Assembly (NCBI GenBank): GCA_902533955.1
Contig: CACANV010000029.1
Location: 1 to 9,446, forward strand
Reading direction: 5' to 3'
DNA: 9,446 nucleotides
Source: an uncultured Pelagibacteraceae bacterium
GTDB lineage: Bacteria; Pseudomonadota; Alphaproteobacteria; Pelagibacterales; Pelagibacteraceae
Part shown: positions 1-8,015 of the stretch, piece after piece
Position numbering within the stretch: the first letter of the stretch is position 1
Layout of the letters: each line of letters opens with the position of its first letter
The notes under the pieces: generated by a model
Databases searched by the model: none
What the model saw: the letters and a program-made list of their open reading frames with translations, nothing else
Told to the model about the DNA's origin: nothing
Program-made: the position numbers and the translations under genes

Positions 1-645
1 AATTAAATTTAAAAATAAAAATGTCTTTTTTAATTTTTTAAATGAATTATAACCAATTAAGAAATAGACTATAAGGGTATATATAACCAAGAAAAAAGCA
101 TTTAATATAAATGATAAAAAATTAGTTAGATTTGGAACTAGTATTATTGCTGTGAATATCACGCCAAAAACTGAACCAATAGTACTAACAAATAATACAA
201 AACCTGACTTTGCGTCACTACTTTGATCATCGCTACTTTTTATAATTGATATTAAGATTGGATTTAAAGCAGATAATAATACCAAAGGTATTGAAAGAAG
301 CACAAAACTGCCAATGAAACTTCCTAACAATAAATTTATCCCAATTAATTTTGGTAATAAATAAGGATATAACAGGACAGAAAGCAATATAAAAAAAGAA
401 CTTAAAAATGGAATAAAAATAAATAAATCTTCATAATATTCTTTATTTATCTTTGAAGTAATCCATCCACCTAATTGATAACCTATAGCAAGAAAAATCA
501 AAGTTACTGCCAAAATAGAAGTCCAAATATAAAGACTGACTCCAAAAAAAGGAGTTAATATTCTTGATGCTAATAACTCAAGTGAAAGTACCACTGCTCC
601 AGTAAAGAATATTAGAGAAAGAAGTTTGTTATAGTGATTATACAT
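1..645 (-). CDS. Membrane spermidine-synthase-like protein, N-terminal part (inverted copy, runs off the window)
   Basis: Exact mirror of the gene at 8802-9446: 215 codons from an ATG at 645 reading leftward, open at base 1 with no stop. The protein is all transmembrane in the part seen and has the signature of the membrane half of fused spermidine-synthase-like proteins (ELLASRILTPFFG near residues 23-35, then IWTSILAVTL and GYQLGGW). The methyltransferase-like catalytic half would lie beyond the window. As it belongs to the left arm, it is probably the same locus seen twice and not a second gene. Confidence 0.6.
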   Translation of the reverse strand, partial: MYNHYNKLLSLIFFTGAVVLSLELLASRILTPFFGVSLYIWTSILAVTLIFLAIGYQLGGWITSKINKEYYEDLFIFIPFLSSFFILLSVLLYPYLLPKLIGINLLLGSFIGSFVLLSIPLVLLSALNPILISIIKSSDDQSSDAKSGFVLFVSTIGSVFGVIFTAIILVPNLTNFLSFILNAFFLVIYTLIVYFLIGYNSFKKLKKTFLFLNLI

Positions 646-712
646 CTTAGTTTTTTGTAAGTTTTCATATTATTGATCAATTGTAAAAGAAAAATTTAGG
701 AAATTTAAAAAG

Positions 713-745
713 CAGAGTACATTGAACATACATTGTAAGGACATT
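713..745 (-). repeat. Three AATGT direct repeats, 11-bp period (inverted copy of 8702-8734)
   Basis: Mirror of the right-arm cluster upstream of the spermidine-synthase-like gene. Read on the minus strand it is AATGTCCTTAC, AATGTATGTTC, AATGTACTCTG, each starting 11 bp after the last. It lies about 68 bp upstream of the ATG at 645. See the right-arm entry for interpretation. Confidence 0.6.
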
Positions 746-764
746 ATTAACAGCAGACAGATAT

Positions 765-797
765 AAAAAAACCCCCGAAACTTTCGTTCCGAGGGTT
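765..797 (-). terminator. Rho-independent terminator, second groEL-type copy (inverted copy of 8650-8682)
   Basis: On the minus strand: 12-bp stem AACCCTCGGAAC / GTTTCGGGGGTT around a GAAA tetraloop, followed by a run of seven T. It would stop minus-strand transcription arriving from the 171-aa gene at 916-1431, ahead of the membrane-protein gene at 645. Confidence 0.8.
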
Positions 798-868
798 CTA
801 ATTTTGTTTAGTGTATGTTTTTAGAGTGTTCTCTCAATGGGAACGAATTACATGCCCATTTTCCCCAT
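765..868 (-). repeat. Degenerate groEL tail plus terminator, repeat copy B (left arm)
   Basis: Mirror of 8579-8682. On the minus strand it encodes the remnant M-G-K-M-G-M-stop, followed by the groEL 3' untranslated sequence and the terminator hairpin. About 91% identical, with no gaps, to the true groEL end in the same arm (2070-2173), 1305 bp away. Confidence 0.8.
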
Positions 869-915
869 TATAAAGCAAAGAAAGTTGAGATAGAGTAAGT
901 TTTTAATTTATAGTC

Positions 916-1431
916 TTATTTATTTAAAAAAAATTTTCTTAAAAGATAAACAAATATACCAATTGCAAATAGTCCAAGACATATATTGTGAAGATTTTCT
1001 ACAGAGATTACTCTTAAAAAACCATTATGATTAGTAAAAGGAAAGAAAGGTGTCATATCTCTATGCATAATACTATCAAATATCAATTGCGAATAAGCAC
1101 CAATTAAAGCACCAGACCATGATGAAATTTTGTTTATTTTTGTATCAGTTTTTAACCACTTAATATTTTCCATTTTAAAACTTTTATTCCAAATTCTTAA
1201 ACCAAATTCACAAATAGGTTTTCCTAAAGTTGCACAGATAATAGCAACAATTGATACTCCAATAATTGTATGAAAAAATTTATGTGAAAGTACTCCAGTA
1301 CTAAAATAATAATAGAGTGCCTCACAATCAATTAAAACATTAGTCAAAGCAAATGTAGACCAACTAAAATACTTTGGAAAAACTGATTTGACTGATGTTC
1401 CAGCAACTATATGAAATGGTGTAAAGGGCAT
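916..1431 (-). CDS. 171-aa multi-pass membrane protein, YdjM/metal-dependent-hydrolase-like (inverted copy)
   Basis: Identical to the gene at 8016-8531; the description there applies. It starts MPFTPFH, a common opening for this type of small membrane protein, and carries His/Asp residues in and between hydrophobic segments (H7, D35, E37, H50, H54, D119, H123). In the left arm it reads towards the copy-B terminator. Most probably a duplicate view of one locus. Confidence 0.7.
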   Translation of the reverse strand: MPFTPFHIVAGTSVKSVFPKYFSWSTFALTNVLIDCEALYYYFSTGVLSHKFFHTIIGVSIVAIICATLGKPICEFGLRIWNKSFKMENIKWLKTDTKINKISSWSGALIGAYSQLIFDSIMHRDMTPFFPFTNHNGFLRVISVENLHNICLGLFAIGIFVYLLRKFFLNK

Positions 1432-1486
1432 ATATTAATTTAACTTAGCAACTAATGATTAGTAATGGAATGGGAATTCACGGAAG

Positions 1487-1519
1487 CAAAGAACATTGTT
1501 TAGACATTGCAAAAACATT
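1487..1519 (-). repeat. Three AATGT direct repeats, 11-bp period (inverted copy of 7928-7960)
   Basis: Mirror of the right-arm cluster: on the minus strand AATGTTTTTGC, AATGTCTAAAC, AATGTTCTTTG, end to end at 11 bp, then CTTCC. It ends about 56 bp upstream of the minus-strand ATG at 1431. Confidence 0.6.
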
Positions 1520-1539
1520 GCAAAATTTTTAAGACAGGC

Positions 1540-1571
1540 AAAAAAAAAGGGCAGTAAAAACTGCCCTTTTT
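1540..1571 (-). terminator. Strong hairpin terminator between divergent genes (inverted copy of 7876-7907)
   Basis: Stem GGGCAGT / ACTGCCC with a TTTT loop, extended by A5/T5 to 12 bp. The stronger T run (nine) is on the minus strand here and five T lie on the other side, so it could act in both directions. It sits between two divergently read genes, where no gene end needs it. Confidence 0.75.
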
Positions 1572-1637
1572 GAATATTTAATTGGGTAGAAATTTTTACA
1601 TTCACACACATACTACGCCAATACTCACTTATTTAAG

Positions 1638-1673
1638 AAGTTCATTGCAAAGTTCATTGCAAAGTTCATTGCA
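1638..1673 (-). repeat. Three perfect 12-bp tandem repeats (inverted copy of 7774-7809)
   Basis: On the minus strand TGCAATGAACTT is present three times in succession. On the plus strand this is the AAGTTCATTGCA unit, lying 31 bp upstream of the longest possible start (1705) of the DUF805 gene. Confidence 0.85.
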
Positions 1674-1704
1674 GAATTGCCCCAAATAGAAAGCAAACAG
1701 AAAG

Positions 1705-2070
1705 ATGACTTCATTGAGGAGTGGGGTTAAAATGGGTTTGATGATAAAAAAAATTAAATACCTATTTTCATTTTCGGAAGATGCAGGCAGATTAGATTTT
1801 CTCTATGTGTGGTTAGGTTTATGGATATTTGGTGGAGGTTTTATGTTCTTAGGAGTTTATTATTTTGAAAATTTACTAGAACAGTTTATGGTTCCTTTTA
1901 TAATTCTCCTTTTAATAATAACTTTAGCAAACTGGTCTAGAAGATTAAATGATCTTGATAAGCATCCAGGGTTTGTATTAATAATTTTTGTTCCAATTGT
2001 TCAGTTAATATTTTTAATTTATTTAATGTTAGCACCTGGAAAAAAATATAATAAGAGTTTAAATAAATAA
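1705..2070 (+). CDS. DUF805-like small membrane protein (inverted copy)
   Basis: Identical to the gene at 7377-7742. It is a 121-aa reading frame whose real start is more likely Met10 or Met13 (ATG at 1732 or 1741), because a purine-rich GAGGAG/GGGG stretch lies just upstream of Met10. The motifs GRLDF, SRRLNDLDKHPGF and LMLAPG are in the order seen in DUF805 proteins. Its TAA overlaps the T tract (A tract on this strand) of the groEL-type terminator. Likely a duplicate view of one locus. Confidence 0.75.
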   Translation: MTSLRSGVKMGLMIKKIKYLFSFSEDAGRLDFLYVWLGLWIFGGGFMFLGVYYFENLLEQFMVPFIILLLIITLANWSRRLNDLDKHPGFVLIIFVPIVQLIFLIYLMLAPGKKYNKSLNK

Positions 2071-2102
2071 AAAAAACCCCCGAAACTTTCGTTCCAGGGG
2101 TT
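2069..2102 (-). terminator. groEL terminator (inverted copy of 7345-7378)
   Basis: On the minus strand: 12-bp stem AACCCCTGGAAC / GTTTCGGGGGTT, GAAA loop, then eight T. It lies just after the stop of the groEL fragment at 2153-2884. Confidence 0.85.
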
Positions 2103-2173
2103 CTAATTTTGTTTAGTGTATGTTTTTAGAGTGTTCTCTAAATGGAAACGTATTACATTCCCATTCCACCCAT
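2070..2173 (-). repeat. groEL tail plus terminator, repeat copy A (left arm)
   Basis: Mirror of 7274-7377. It contains the last codons of groEL, the 3' untranslated sequence and the terminator, and pairs with the degenerate copy at 765-868 in the same orientation. Confidence 0.8.
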
Positions 2174-2884
2174 TCCACCCATTCCACCCATTCCACCAGG
2201 AGGCATTCCGCCAGGAGCTGAGTCTTTATCTTCAGGCTTATCAGCAACCATTGCTTCAGTTGTTACTAATAGTCCTGCTATTGAAGCCGCATCTTGCAAT
2301 GCTGTTCTAACAACTTTAACAGGGTCTATAATTCCTTCTTCAAACATATCAACATATTCTTCAGCTTGAGCATCGTATCCACGTGATATTTTATTATTCT
2401 CTAATAATTTACCTACAACTACTGAACCATCTACTCCTGCATTTTTAGTTATTTGTCTTATTGGAGTTTGAAGAGCACTCTTAACAATTTCTACACCAGC
2501 TTTTTGATCATCACCTTTAACTCTTACTTTATCCAGTTCTTGTGAAGCATAAAGAAGCGCACAACCACCACCAACAACTATCCCTTCTTCAACAGCGGCT
2601 CTAGTAGCGTTTAAAGCATCTTCAACTCTATCTTTTTTTTCTTTTACTTCTACTTCGGTTGCTCCGCCAACTTTAATTACTGCTACACCTCCAGCTAATT
2701 TAGCTAATCTTTCTTGTAGTTTTTCTTTATCATAGTCTGAAGTTGTTTCCTCAGCTTGTTGTTTGATTTGAGCACATCTAGCCTCAATATCAGATTTCTT
2801 GCCTGAACCACTTACAATAGTGCTATTTTCTTTATCAACTTTAACTCTTTTAGCAGAACCAAGATCATTAATTTTTACATTTTC
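2153..2884 (-). pseudogene. groEL: groEL 3' fragment (codons 309-551) fused in frame to truncated ileS
   Basis: The last 243 codons of groEL plus stop, identical to 6563-7294. They contain the end of the apical domain, the second intermediate and equatorial segments with the conserved [15 protein letters not shown] stretch (aspartate matching E. coli D398), and the GGM-rich tail. The fragment lacks its own start and reads on from ileS codon 191 as a 434-aa chimeric frame (2153-3457). Such a product would have half a synthetase catalytic domain and an incomplete chaperonin, so function is not expected. It is best taken as the product of the inverted-repeat junction. Confidence 0.85.
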
Positions 2885-2887
2885 AAC
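2879..2887. other. Inverted-repeat breakpoint inside ileS, with microhomology
   Basis: On the minus strand the sequence passes from ileS (TGG TCT ACA GTT, W-S-T-V) into groEL (GAA AAT GTA, E-N-V). The IleS family normally continues W-S-T-V-E-K here, that is GTT GAA AAx. The native groEL sequence is TTA GAA AAT. GAAAA is therefore probably shared by both parents at the crossover. That ileS continued with Glu-Lys is inferred from the family, since the true continuation is not in the window. Confidence 0.7.
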
Positions 2888-3457
2888 TGTAGACCACAGT
2901 ACAGGCTTATATCCTCTATATAAACTTCCTTCCTTAAGAAATTTTGCCAGCTCTCTTACAATCTGAGCTTCAGCATCAAAACTCATCGTAGAATAGTAAT
3001 TTTCCCAGTCTCCTACTACACCAAGTCTTTTAAATTGATCTTTATGAACATTAATCCATTTGTTAGCAAAATCTCTACATTCTTTTCTAAATTCAATAAT
3101 TGGAATATCGTTTTTATTTTTTTTATTTTTTTTGTATTGTTCTTCAATTTTCCACTCGATAGGTAATCCATGACAATCCCATCCTGGTACATATACTGAG
3201 TCCTTTCCATCCATTTGATGAAATTTAGTAATTATATCTTTTAATATTTTATTTAAAGCAGTGCCCATATGAATATTTCCATTCGCATAAGGAGGGCCAT
3301 CATGTAAAATAAACTTCTCTTTTCCTTTGCTTTTGTTTCTAAGCTTTTCATACAGCTTTATTTGTTGCCAGTATTCGATAATTCCTGGCTCTTTATTTGG
3401 TAAATTTGCTTTCATTGAAAAAGCAGTTTTTGGAAGATTTATATGTTCTTTGCTCAT
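2885..3457 (-). CDS. ileS: Isoleucyl-tRNA synthetase, first 191 residues only (truncated at breakpoint)
   Basis: Class I aminoacyl-tRNA synthetase charging tRNA-Ile with isoleucine in the cytoplasm. Seen here: the N-terminal catalytic stretch with [15 protein letters not shown] (residues 52-66; HMGT is the HIGH signature), [15 protein letters not shown] (92-106) and [12 protein letters not shown] (180-191). IleS is usually about 900 residues or more. The editing domain, the KMSKS loop and the anticodon-binding region are all missing because the reading frame crosses into inverted groEL sequence after codon 191. The ATG overlaps the ribF stop (ATGA, 3454-3457), indicating translational coupling in one operon. 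ileS is normally essential and single-copy, so the truncation argues that the junction is not real chromosomal sequence. Confidence 0.93.
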
Positions 3458-4387
3458 TTTAATTTTTTTGCGATTAAAAGATCTCTCTTTATCTGATTTC
3501 TAAGATCATCAACTCCATTAAATTTTTTTTCTCCTCTAATAAATTTTAAAAATTCTACTGATAGTTTTTTATTATAAAGATTTCCAGAAAAATTAAATAA
3601 ATTAACCTCTAATAATAATTTTTTTTGATTAAACGTTGGTCTGTAGCCTAGATTTGCTATGCCCCTATAGACTTTTCTATTTTTTTTAATATTTGCCCTA
3701 ACAGCGTACACTCCGGTTTTGGCTAATATATAATTTTTAATATCGATATTACATGTAGGGAATCCAATATTTTTTCCCATCATCCTTCCTTTTTCAACAA
3801 TACCTTCAATAGACCAATTTCTTTTTAAAATTTTATTCGCAGAATCCAATTTGCCATTTTGAAGTAATTTTCTAATCAAGGTAGATGAGATGATCTTATT
3901 TTTAGTTATTAAGGGTTTTGGATTTATTAATTTATATTTGTATTTACTTTGATAACTTTTTAGTAAACTTACATTTCCTTCTCTTTTATATCCAAATCTA
4001 AAATTATTGCTTACAAAAATATACTTGACATTTAAATTTTTGTACAGAATATTTTCTATAAATTTTGAATAAGTAATTTTTGAAAATTTTTTATTAAAAC
4101 TTTTATTAATTAAAAAATCTACATTAAATTTTTTCAAAGTAACTAACTTTTTGATCAAAATTAGAAATTCTATAATTTTTTATTTTTTTATCAAAAAACA
4201 TTTTTGGTATGGGATCAAAAGTTATCACACCTAATTTTAAATTTAATTTTTTTTTAAATTTTTGTGCTTGCTTAAATAATTTTTGATGACCAGCGTGTAG
4301 ACCATCAAAATTTCCAATTAATATAATTGAATTTTTATCACTATTTTTTATCTTAAAATTTTTATAAATTTTAATTTTTTTTACCAT
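3454..4387 (-). pseudogene. ribF: Bifunctional riboflavin kinase / FAD synthetase, frameshifted at an A6 run
   Basis: Makes FMN from riboflavin, then FAD from FMN, with ATP. The 5' part (ATG at 4387) encodes the nucleotidyltransferase start: IGNFDGLHAGHQ (residues 24-35) and VITFDPIPKMFF. It hits TAA at 4124 just after SYFEKI. The rest continues in the +1 frame as KFNVDFLINKSF, RFGYKREG, STLIRKLL, then the riboflavin kinase domain with GIVEKGRMMGKNIGFPTCNI, GVYAVRAN, GYRPTF and the closing [16 protein letters not shown], ending in TGA at 3454. Removing one A from the six at 4129-4134 joins the halves as YFEKFNVDF, giving about 310 residues, the normal RibF length. It overlaps the HAD gene by 7 bp and ileS by 4 bp. 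The shift may be a sequencing error, a real mutation, or one masked by slippage on the A run. Confidence 0.88.
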
Positions 4388-5223
4388 TTTAAACTTTTTT
4401 GAATATAATTAACTGTGGTTTCATATTTTTTTAAAACTCCTTTTAATTCTATATCTAAAATTTCCTTTCTATGAATTCCATTTGTAATTAGTAAAGAATC
4501 AAAATTTTGGACATTGGCTCCTTTTATATCGGTATTTAAATTGTCCCCTATACATAAAACATTTTTATTTTTAATGTTTGTTGACAAATTATAAACTGGT
4601 GGATGTGGTTTTCCAAAATAAATTACCTCACCTTTTATCTCTTCAAATGATTTAGCAACAGAACCAGCGCAATATTCTCTTTTTTCTCCTCTATCAACTA
4701 TTAAGTCAGGATTTGTGCATATCATTTTTTTTGAAATATGGCTTGAAAGTAAATCTTTATAATAATTTAAATCATTTTCTTGATCTTCGAATAAACCTGT
4801 ACATAAAAAATAATCAGCATCTTCTATTTTAGAAACATTATTATTTTCGATATTTTTAAATAAATCAAAATCTCTAGGAGGGCCAATGTGAAAAAAATTT
4901 TTTTTGCCAAGCTCGCTTATTAAATATTTGTGAGCAGCCTCTCCTGACGTAAAAACATTATCAAAATATTTTTTTAAACCCAATTTCTTAAGAAAATTTA
5001 TTACAGTTGCATTTGGTCTTGGAGCGTTTGTCAAAAGAACAAAGTCTTTCTTTGCTGCTGATAAATTGTCTAAAACGTCGATTGAATTATCATGCAGTTC
5101 AATTCCATTATGAACCACTCCCCATAAGTCTATGAAGAATAAATCGTATCTATTAAATATAGATTTTATTCCTGAATGATCTAAGTTTTTTGTCATATTT
5201 GAGATATAGCTTAAAAATCTCAT
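4381..5223 (-). CDS. HAD-superfamily class IIA hydrolase (TIGR01459-like phosphatase)
   Basis: A 280-aa cytoplasmic HAD phosphatase-like protein of the NagD/phosphoglycolate-phosphatase type; substrate unknown. Motif I is FFIDLWGVVHNG (nucleophile D32), motif II LLTNAPRP (T65), motif III GKPHPP (K205), motif IV CIGDNLNTDIKGA (D227, D232). In motif I the usual second Asp of DxD is replaced by Trp (DLW), as I recall for the alphaproteobacterial TIGR01459 group. The cap lies between motifs II and III, as in class IIA. The start is uncertain: Met1 at 5223 or Met10 at 5196; neither has a clear ribosome-binding site. It is divergent from groES (94 bp between), and its stop overlaps ribF by 7 bp, so HAD-ribF-ileS is one operon. 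Confidence 0.85.
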   Translation of the reverse strand: MRFLSYISNMTKNLDHSGIKSIFNRYDLFFIDLWGVVHNGIELHDNSIDVLDNLSAAKKDFVLLTNAPRPNATVINFLKKLGLKKYFDNVFTSGEAAHKYLISELGKKNFFHIGPPRDFDLFKNIENNNVSKIEDADYFLCTGLFEDQENDLNYYKDLLSSHISKKMICTNPDLIVDRGEKREYCAGSVAKSFEEIKGEVIYFGKPHPPVYNLSTNIKNKNVLCIGDNLNTDIKGANVQNFDSLLITNGIHRKEILDIELKGVLKKYETTVNYIQKSLKW

Positions 5224-5264
5224 TAATTCTTTGGTTTTTTAAGATTTTTAATTTTTTGAAAGAT

Positions 5265-5293
5265 CTTGAAATAGTTAGGCTAGGTCTCTATAT
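5265..5293 (+). promoter_or_regulatory. Candidate heat-shock (RpoH) promoter of groES-groEL
   Basis: CTTG (5265-5268, within CTTGAAA) and TCTATAT (5287-5293) are 18 bp apart. The alphaproteobacterial RpoH pattern is CTTG, 17-18 bp, CYTATnT; only the first base of the -10 differs. The -10 ends 24 bp before the groES ATG, leaving a short leader. I saw no CIRCE inverted repeat (TTAGCACTC/GAGTGCTAA), so HrcA control is not supported. Confidence 0.5.
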
Positions 5294-5305
5294 GAATGCT
5301 AATTT

Positions 5306-5312
5306 AAAGGAG
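5306..5312 (+). promoter_or_regulatory. groES ribosome-binding site
   Basis: AAAGGAG, five bases before the ATG at 5318. It is near-consensus, unlike the weak or absent sites before the minus-strand genes, consistent with very high chaperonin expression. groEL has a similar AAGGAG (5625-5630), eight bases before its ATG. Confidence 0.8.
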
Positions 5313-5317
5313 TTTAT

Positions 5318-5608
5318 ATGAAGTTTAAACCGTTACACGATAGAGTATTAATCGAAGTATTAGATAGCAGCGAAAAAACTGCAGGTGGTATTATTATCCC
5401 AGATACAGCTCAAGAAAAACCTCAAGAAGGCAAAGTTGTTGCCATTGGTGGGGGAGCTAAAACTGAAGATGGTAAGATAATTCCTATGGATGTTAAAGTA
5501 GGTGACAAAGTTCTTTTTGGAAAATGGTCAGGAACTGAAGTCAAAATTGATGGAAAAGAGTACAGCATAATGAAAGAGTCAGACATTATGGGTATTTCTT
5601 CAAAATAA
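5318..5608 (+). CDS. groES: Co-chaperonin GroES (Cpn10)
   Basis: A 96-aa subunit of the heptameric lid that closes the GroEL folding chamber in the cytoplasm. The sequence is full length and canonical: [14 protein letters not shown] at the start, mobile loop [19 protein letters not shown] (about residues 17-35) that docks on GroEL, then [25 protein letters not shown] and [12 protein letters not shown]. The start is fixed by the strong AAAGGAG and by family alignment. It is followed after 30 bp by groEL in the standard operon, and a candidate RpoH promoter lies upstream. Confidence 0.98.
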   Translation: MKFKPLHDRVLIEVLDSSEKTAGGIIIPDTAQEKPQEGKVVAIGGGAKTEDGKIIPMDVKVGDKVLFGKWSGTEVKIDGKEYSIMKESDIMGISSK

Positions 5609-5626
5609 TAATAAAATTAAAATTAA

Positions 5627-7376
<1,750 letters not shown>

Positions 7377-7377
<1 letters not shown>

Positions 7378-7742
7378 TATTTATTTAAACTCTTATTATA
7401 TTTTTTTCCAGGTGCTAACATTAAATAAATTAAAAATATTAACTGAACAATTGGAACAAAAATTATTAATACAAACCCTGGATGCTTATCAAGATCATTT
7501 AATCTTCTAGACCAGTTTGCTAAAGTTATTATTAAAAGGAGAATTATAAAAGGAACCATAAACTGTTCTAGTAAATTTTCAAAATAATAAACTCCTAAGA
7601 ACATAAAACCTCCACCAAATATCCATAAACCTAACCACACATAGAGAAAATCTAATCTGCCTGCATCTTCCGAAAATGAAAATAGGTATTTAATTTTTTT
7701 TATCATCAAACCCATTTTAACCCCACTCCTCAATGAAGTCAT
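7377..7742 (-). CDS. DUF805-like small inner-membrane protein
   Basis: The frame is 121 aa; the likely protein starts at Met10 (ATG at 7715) or Met13 (7706), since GAGGAG and GGGG lie just upstream of Met10. DUF805 proteins are small inner-membrane proteins of unknown function. Seen here: GRLDF (29-33), hydrophobic segments at about 34-54, 61-77 and 89-111, the polar SRRLNDLDKHPGF between the last two (78-90; family pattern RRLhDiG), and a terminal LMLAPGKKYN. It is convergent with groEL, its TAA overlapping the groEL terminator T tract, and lies inside the 1305-bp cassette. Three 12-bp repeats lie about 32 bp upstream of the longest start. The family call is from motif pattern only. Confidence 0.78.
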
Positions 7743-7773
7743 CTTTCTGTTTGCTTTCTATTTGGGGCAATTC

Positions 7774-7809
7774 TGCAATGAACTTTGCAATGAACTTTGC
7801 AATGAACTT
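7774..7809 (+). repeat. Three perfect 12-bp tandem repeats upstream of the DUF805 gene
   Basis: TGCAATGAACTT three times end to end. The AATG core and orientation match the AATGT clusters at 7928-7960 and 8702-8734, but the period is 12 instead of 11. It lies in the promoter region of the minus-strand DUF805 gene. It could be a binding-site array or simple slippage duplication; perfect identity favours recent slippage. Confidence 0.85.
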
Positions 7810-7875
7810 CTTAAATAAGTGAGTATTGGCGTAGTATGTGTGTGAATGTAAAAATTTCTACCCAATTAAATATTC

Positions 7876-7907
7876 AAAAAGGGCAGTTTTTACTGCCCTT
7901 TTTTTTT
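7876..7907 (+). terminator. Strong hairpin terminator between divergent genes
   Basis: GGGCAGT / ACTGCCC around TTTT, extended by A5/T5 to a 12-bp stem, with nine T on the plus strand and five T on the minus strand. Its neighbours (DUF805 to the left, 171-aa gene to the right) are read away from it, so it ends no annotated gene. It may close a short untranslated RNA started near 7810, or insulate the two divergent promoters. Confidence 0.8.
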
Positions 7908-7927
7908 GCCTGTCTTAAAAATTTTGC

Positions 7928-7960
7928 AATGTTTTTGCAATGTCTAAACAATGTTCTTTG
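7928..7960 (+). repeat. Three AATGT direct repeats with an 11-bp period upstream of the 171-aa gene
   Basis: AATGTTTTTGC, AATGTCTAAAC, AATGTTCTTTG, each preceded by C, end to end at 11 bp (about one helical turn), then CTTCC. It ends 55 bp before the ATG at 8016. The same arrangement recurs before the spermidine-synthase-like gene. Same-face direct repeats of this spacing are typical of OmpR/PhoB-type regulators, but no regulator is identified. Confidence 0.65.
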
Positions 7961-8015
7961 CTTCCGTGAATTCCCATTCCATTACTAATCATTAGTTGCT
8001 AAGTTAAATTAATAT

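Larger units (their letters stand above)
1..2884. repeat. Left arm of a 2884-bp inverted repeat (likely artefactual copy)
   Basis: Reverse complement of 6563-9446: position i matches 9447-i from base 1 up to 2884, with no mismatch in the stretches compared by eye, and the proteins of both arms are identical. Pairing stops at 2885 (A, where T would be needed to pair with A6562). The arm starts inside a membrane-protein gene and ends inside groEL, so it respects no gene boundary and carries no transposase or integrase. Its inner edge cuts ileS. This is the arm that looks secondary, because the other arm continues seamlessly through a full-length groEL. A true inverted duplication is possible but less likely. 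Confidence 0.95.

Noticed and set aside
1..2884. Extra copies of DUF805, the 171-aa gene and the spermidine-synthase-like gene as paralogues
   Set aside because: They are identical in sequence and symmetric in position to the right-arm genes, so they reflect one locus represented twice.
3016..3210. 64-aa frame overlapping ileS in another phase
   Set aside because: Contained entirely within recognisable IleS sequence, low complexity, no start signal.
2153..3457. A 434-aa IleS-GroEL fusion protein as a novel gene
   Set aside because: The groEL part is identical to the intact groEL in the window, the fusion point coincides exactly with the inverted-repeat edge, and the product would lack the synthetase active-site completion and a full chaperonin domain set.
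4124..4387. The 87-aa N-terminal part of ribF as a stand-alone nucleotidyltransferase
   Set aside because: It stops in mid-domain immediately after an A6 run, and the next frame continues the same RibF domain at the expected residue.
5224..5317. CIRCE operator upstream of groES
   Set aside because: No TTAGCACTC/GAGTGCTAA inverted repeat or close variant is visible in the spacer.
7774..7809. CRISPR array
   Set aside because: Units are 12 bp and directly abutting with no spacers, and no cas gene is present.
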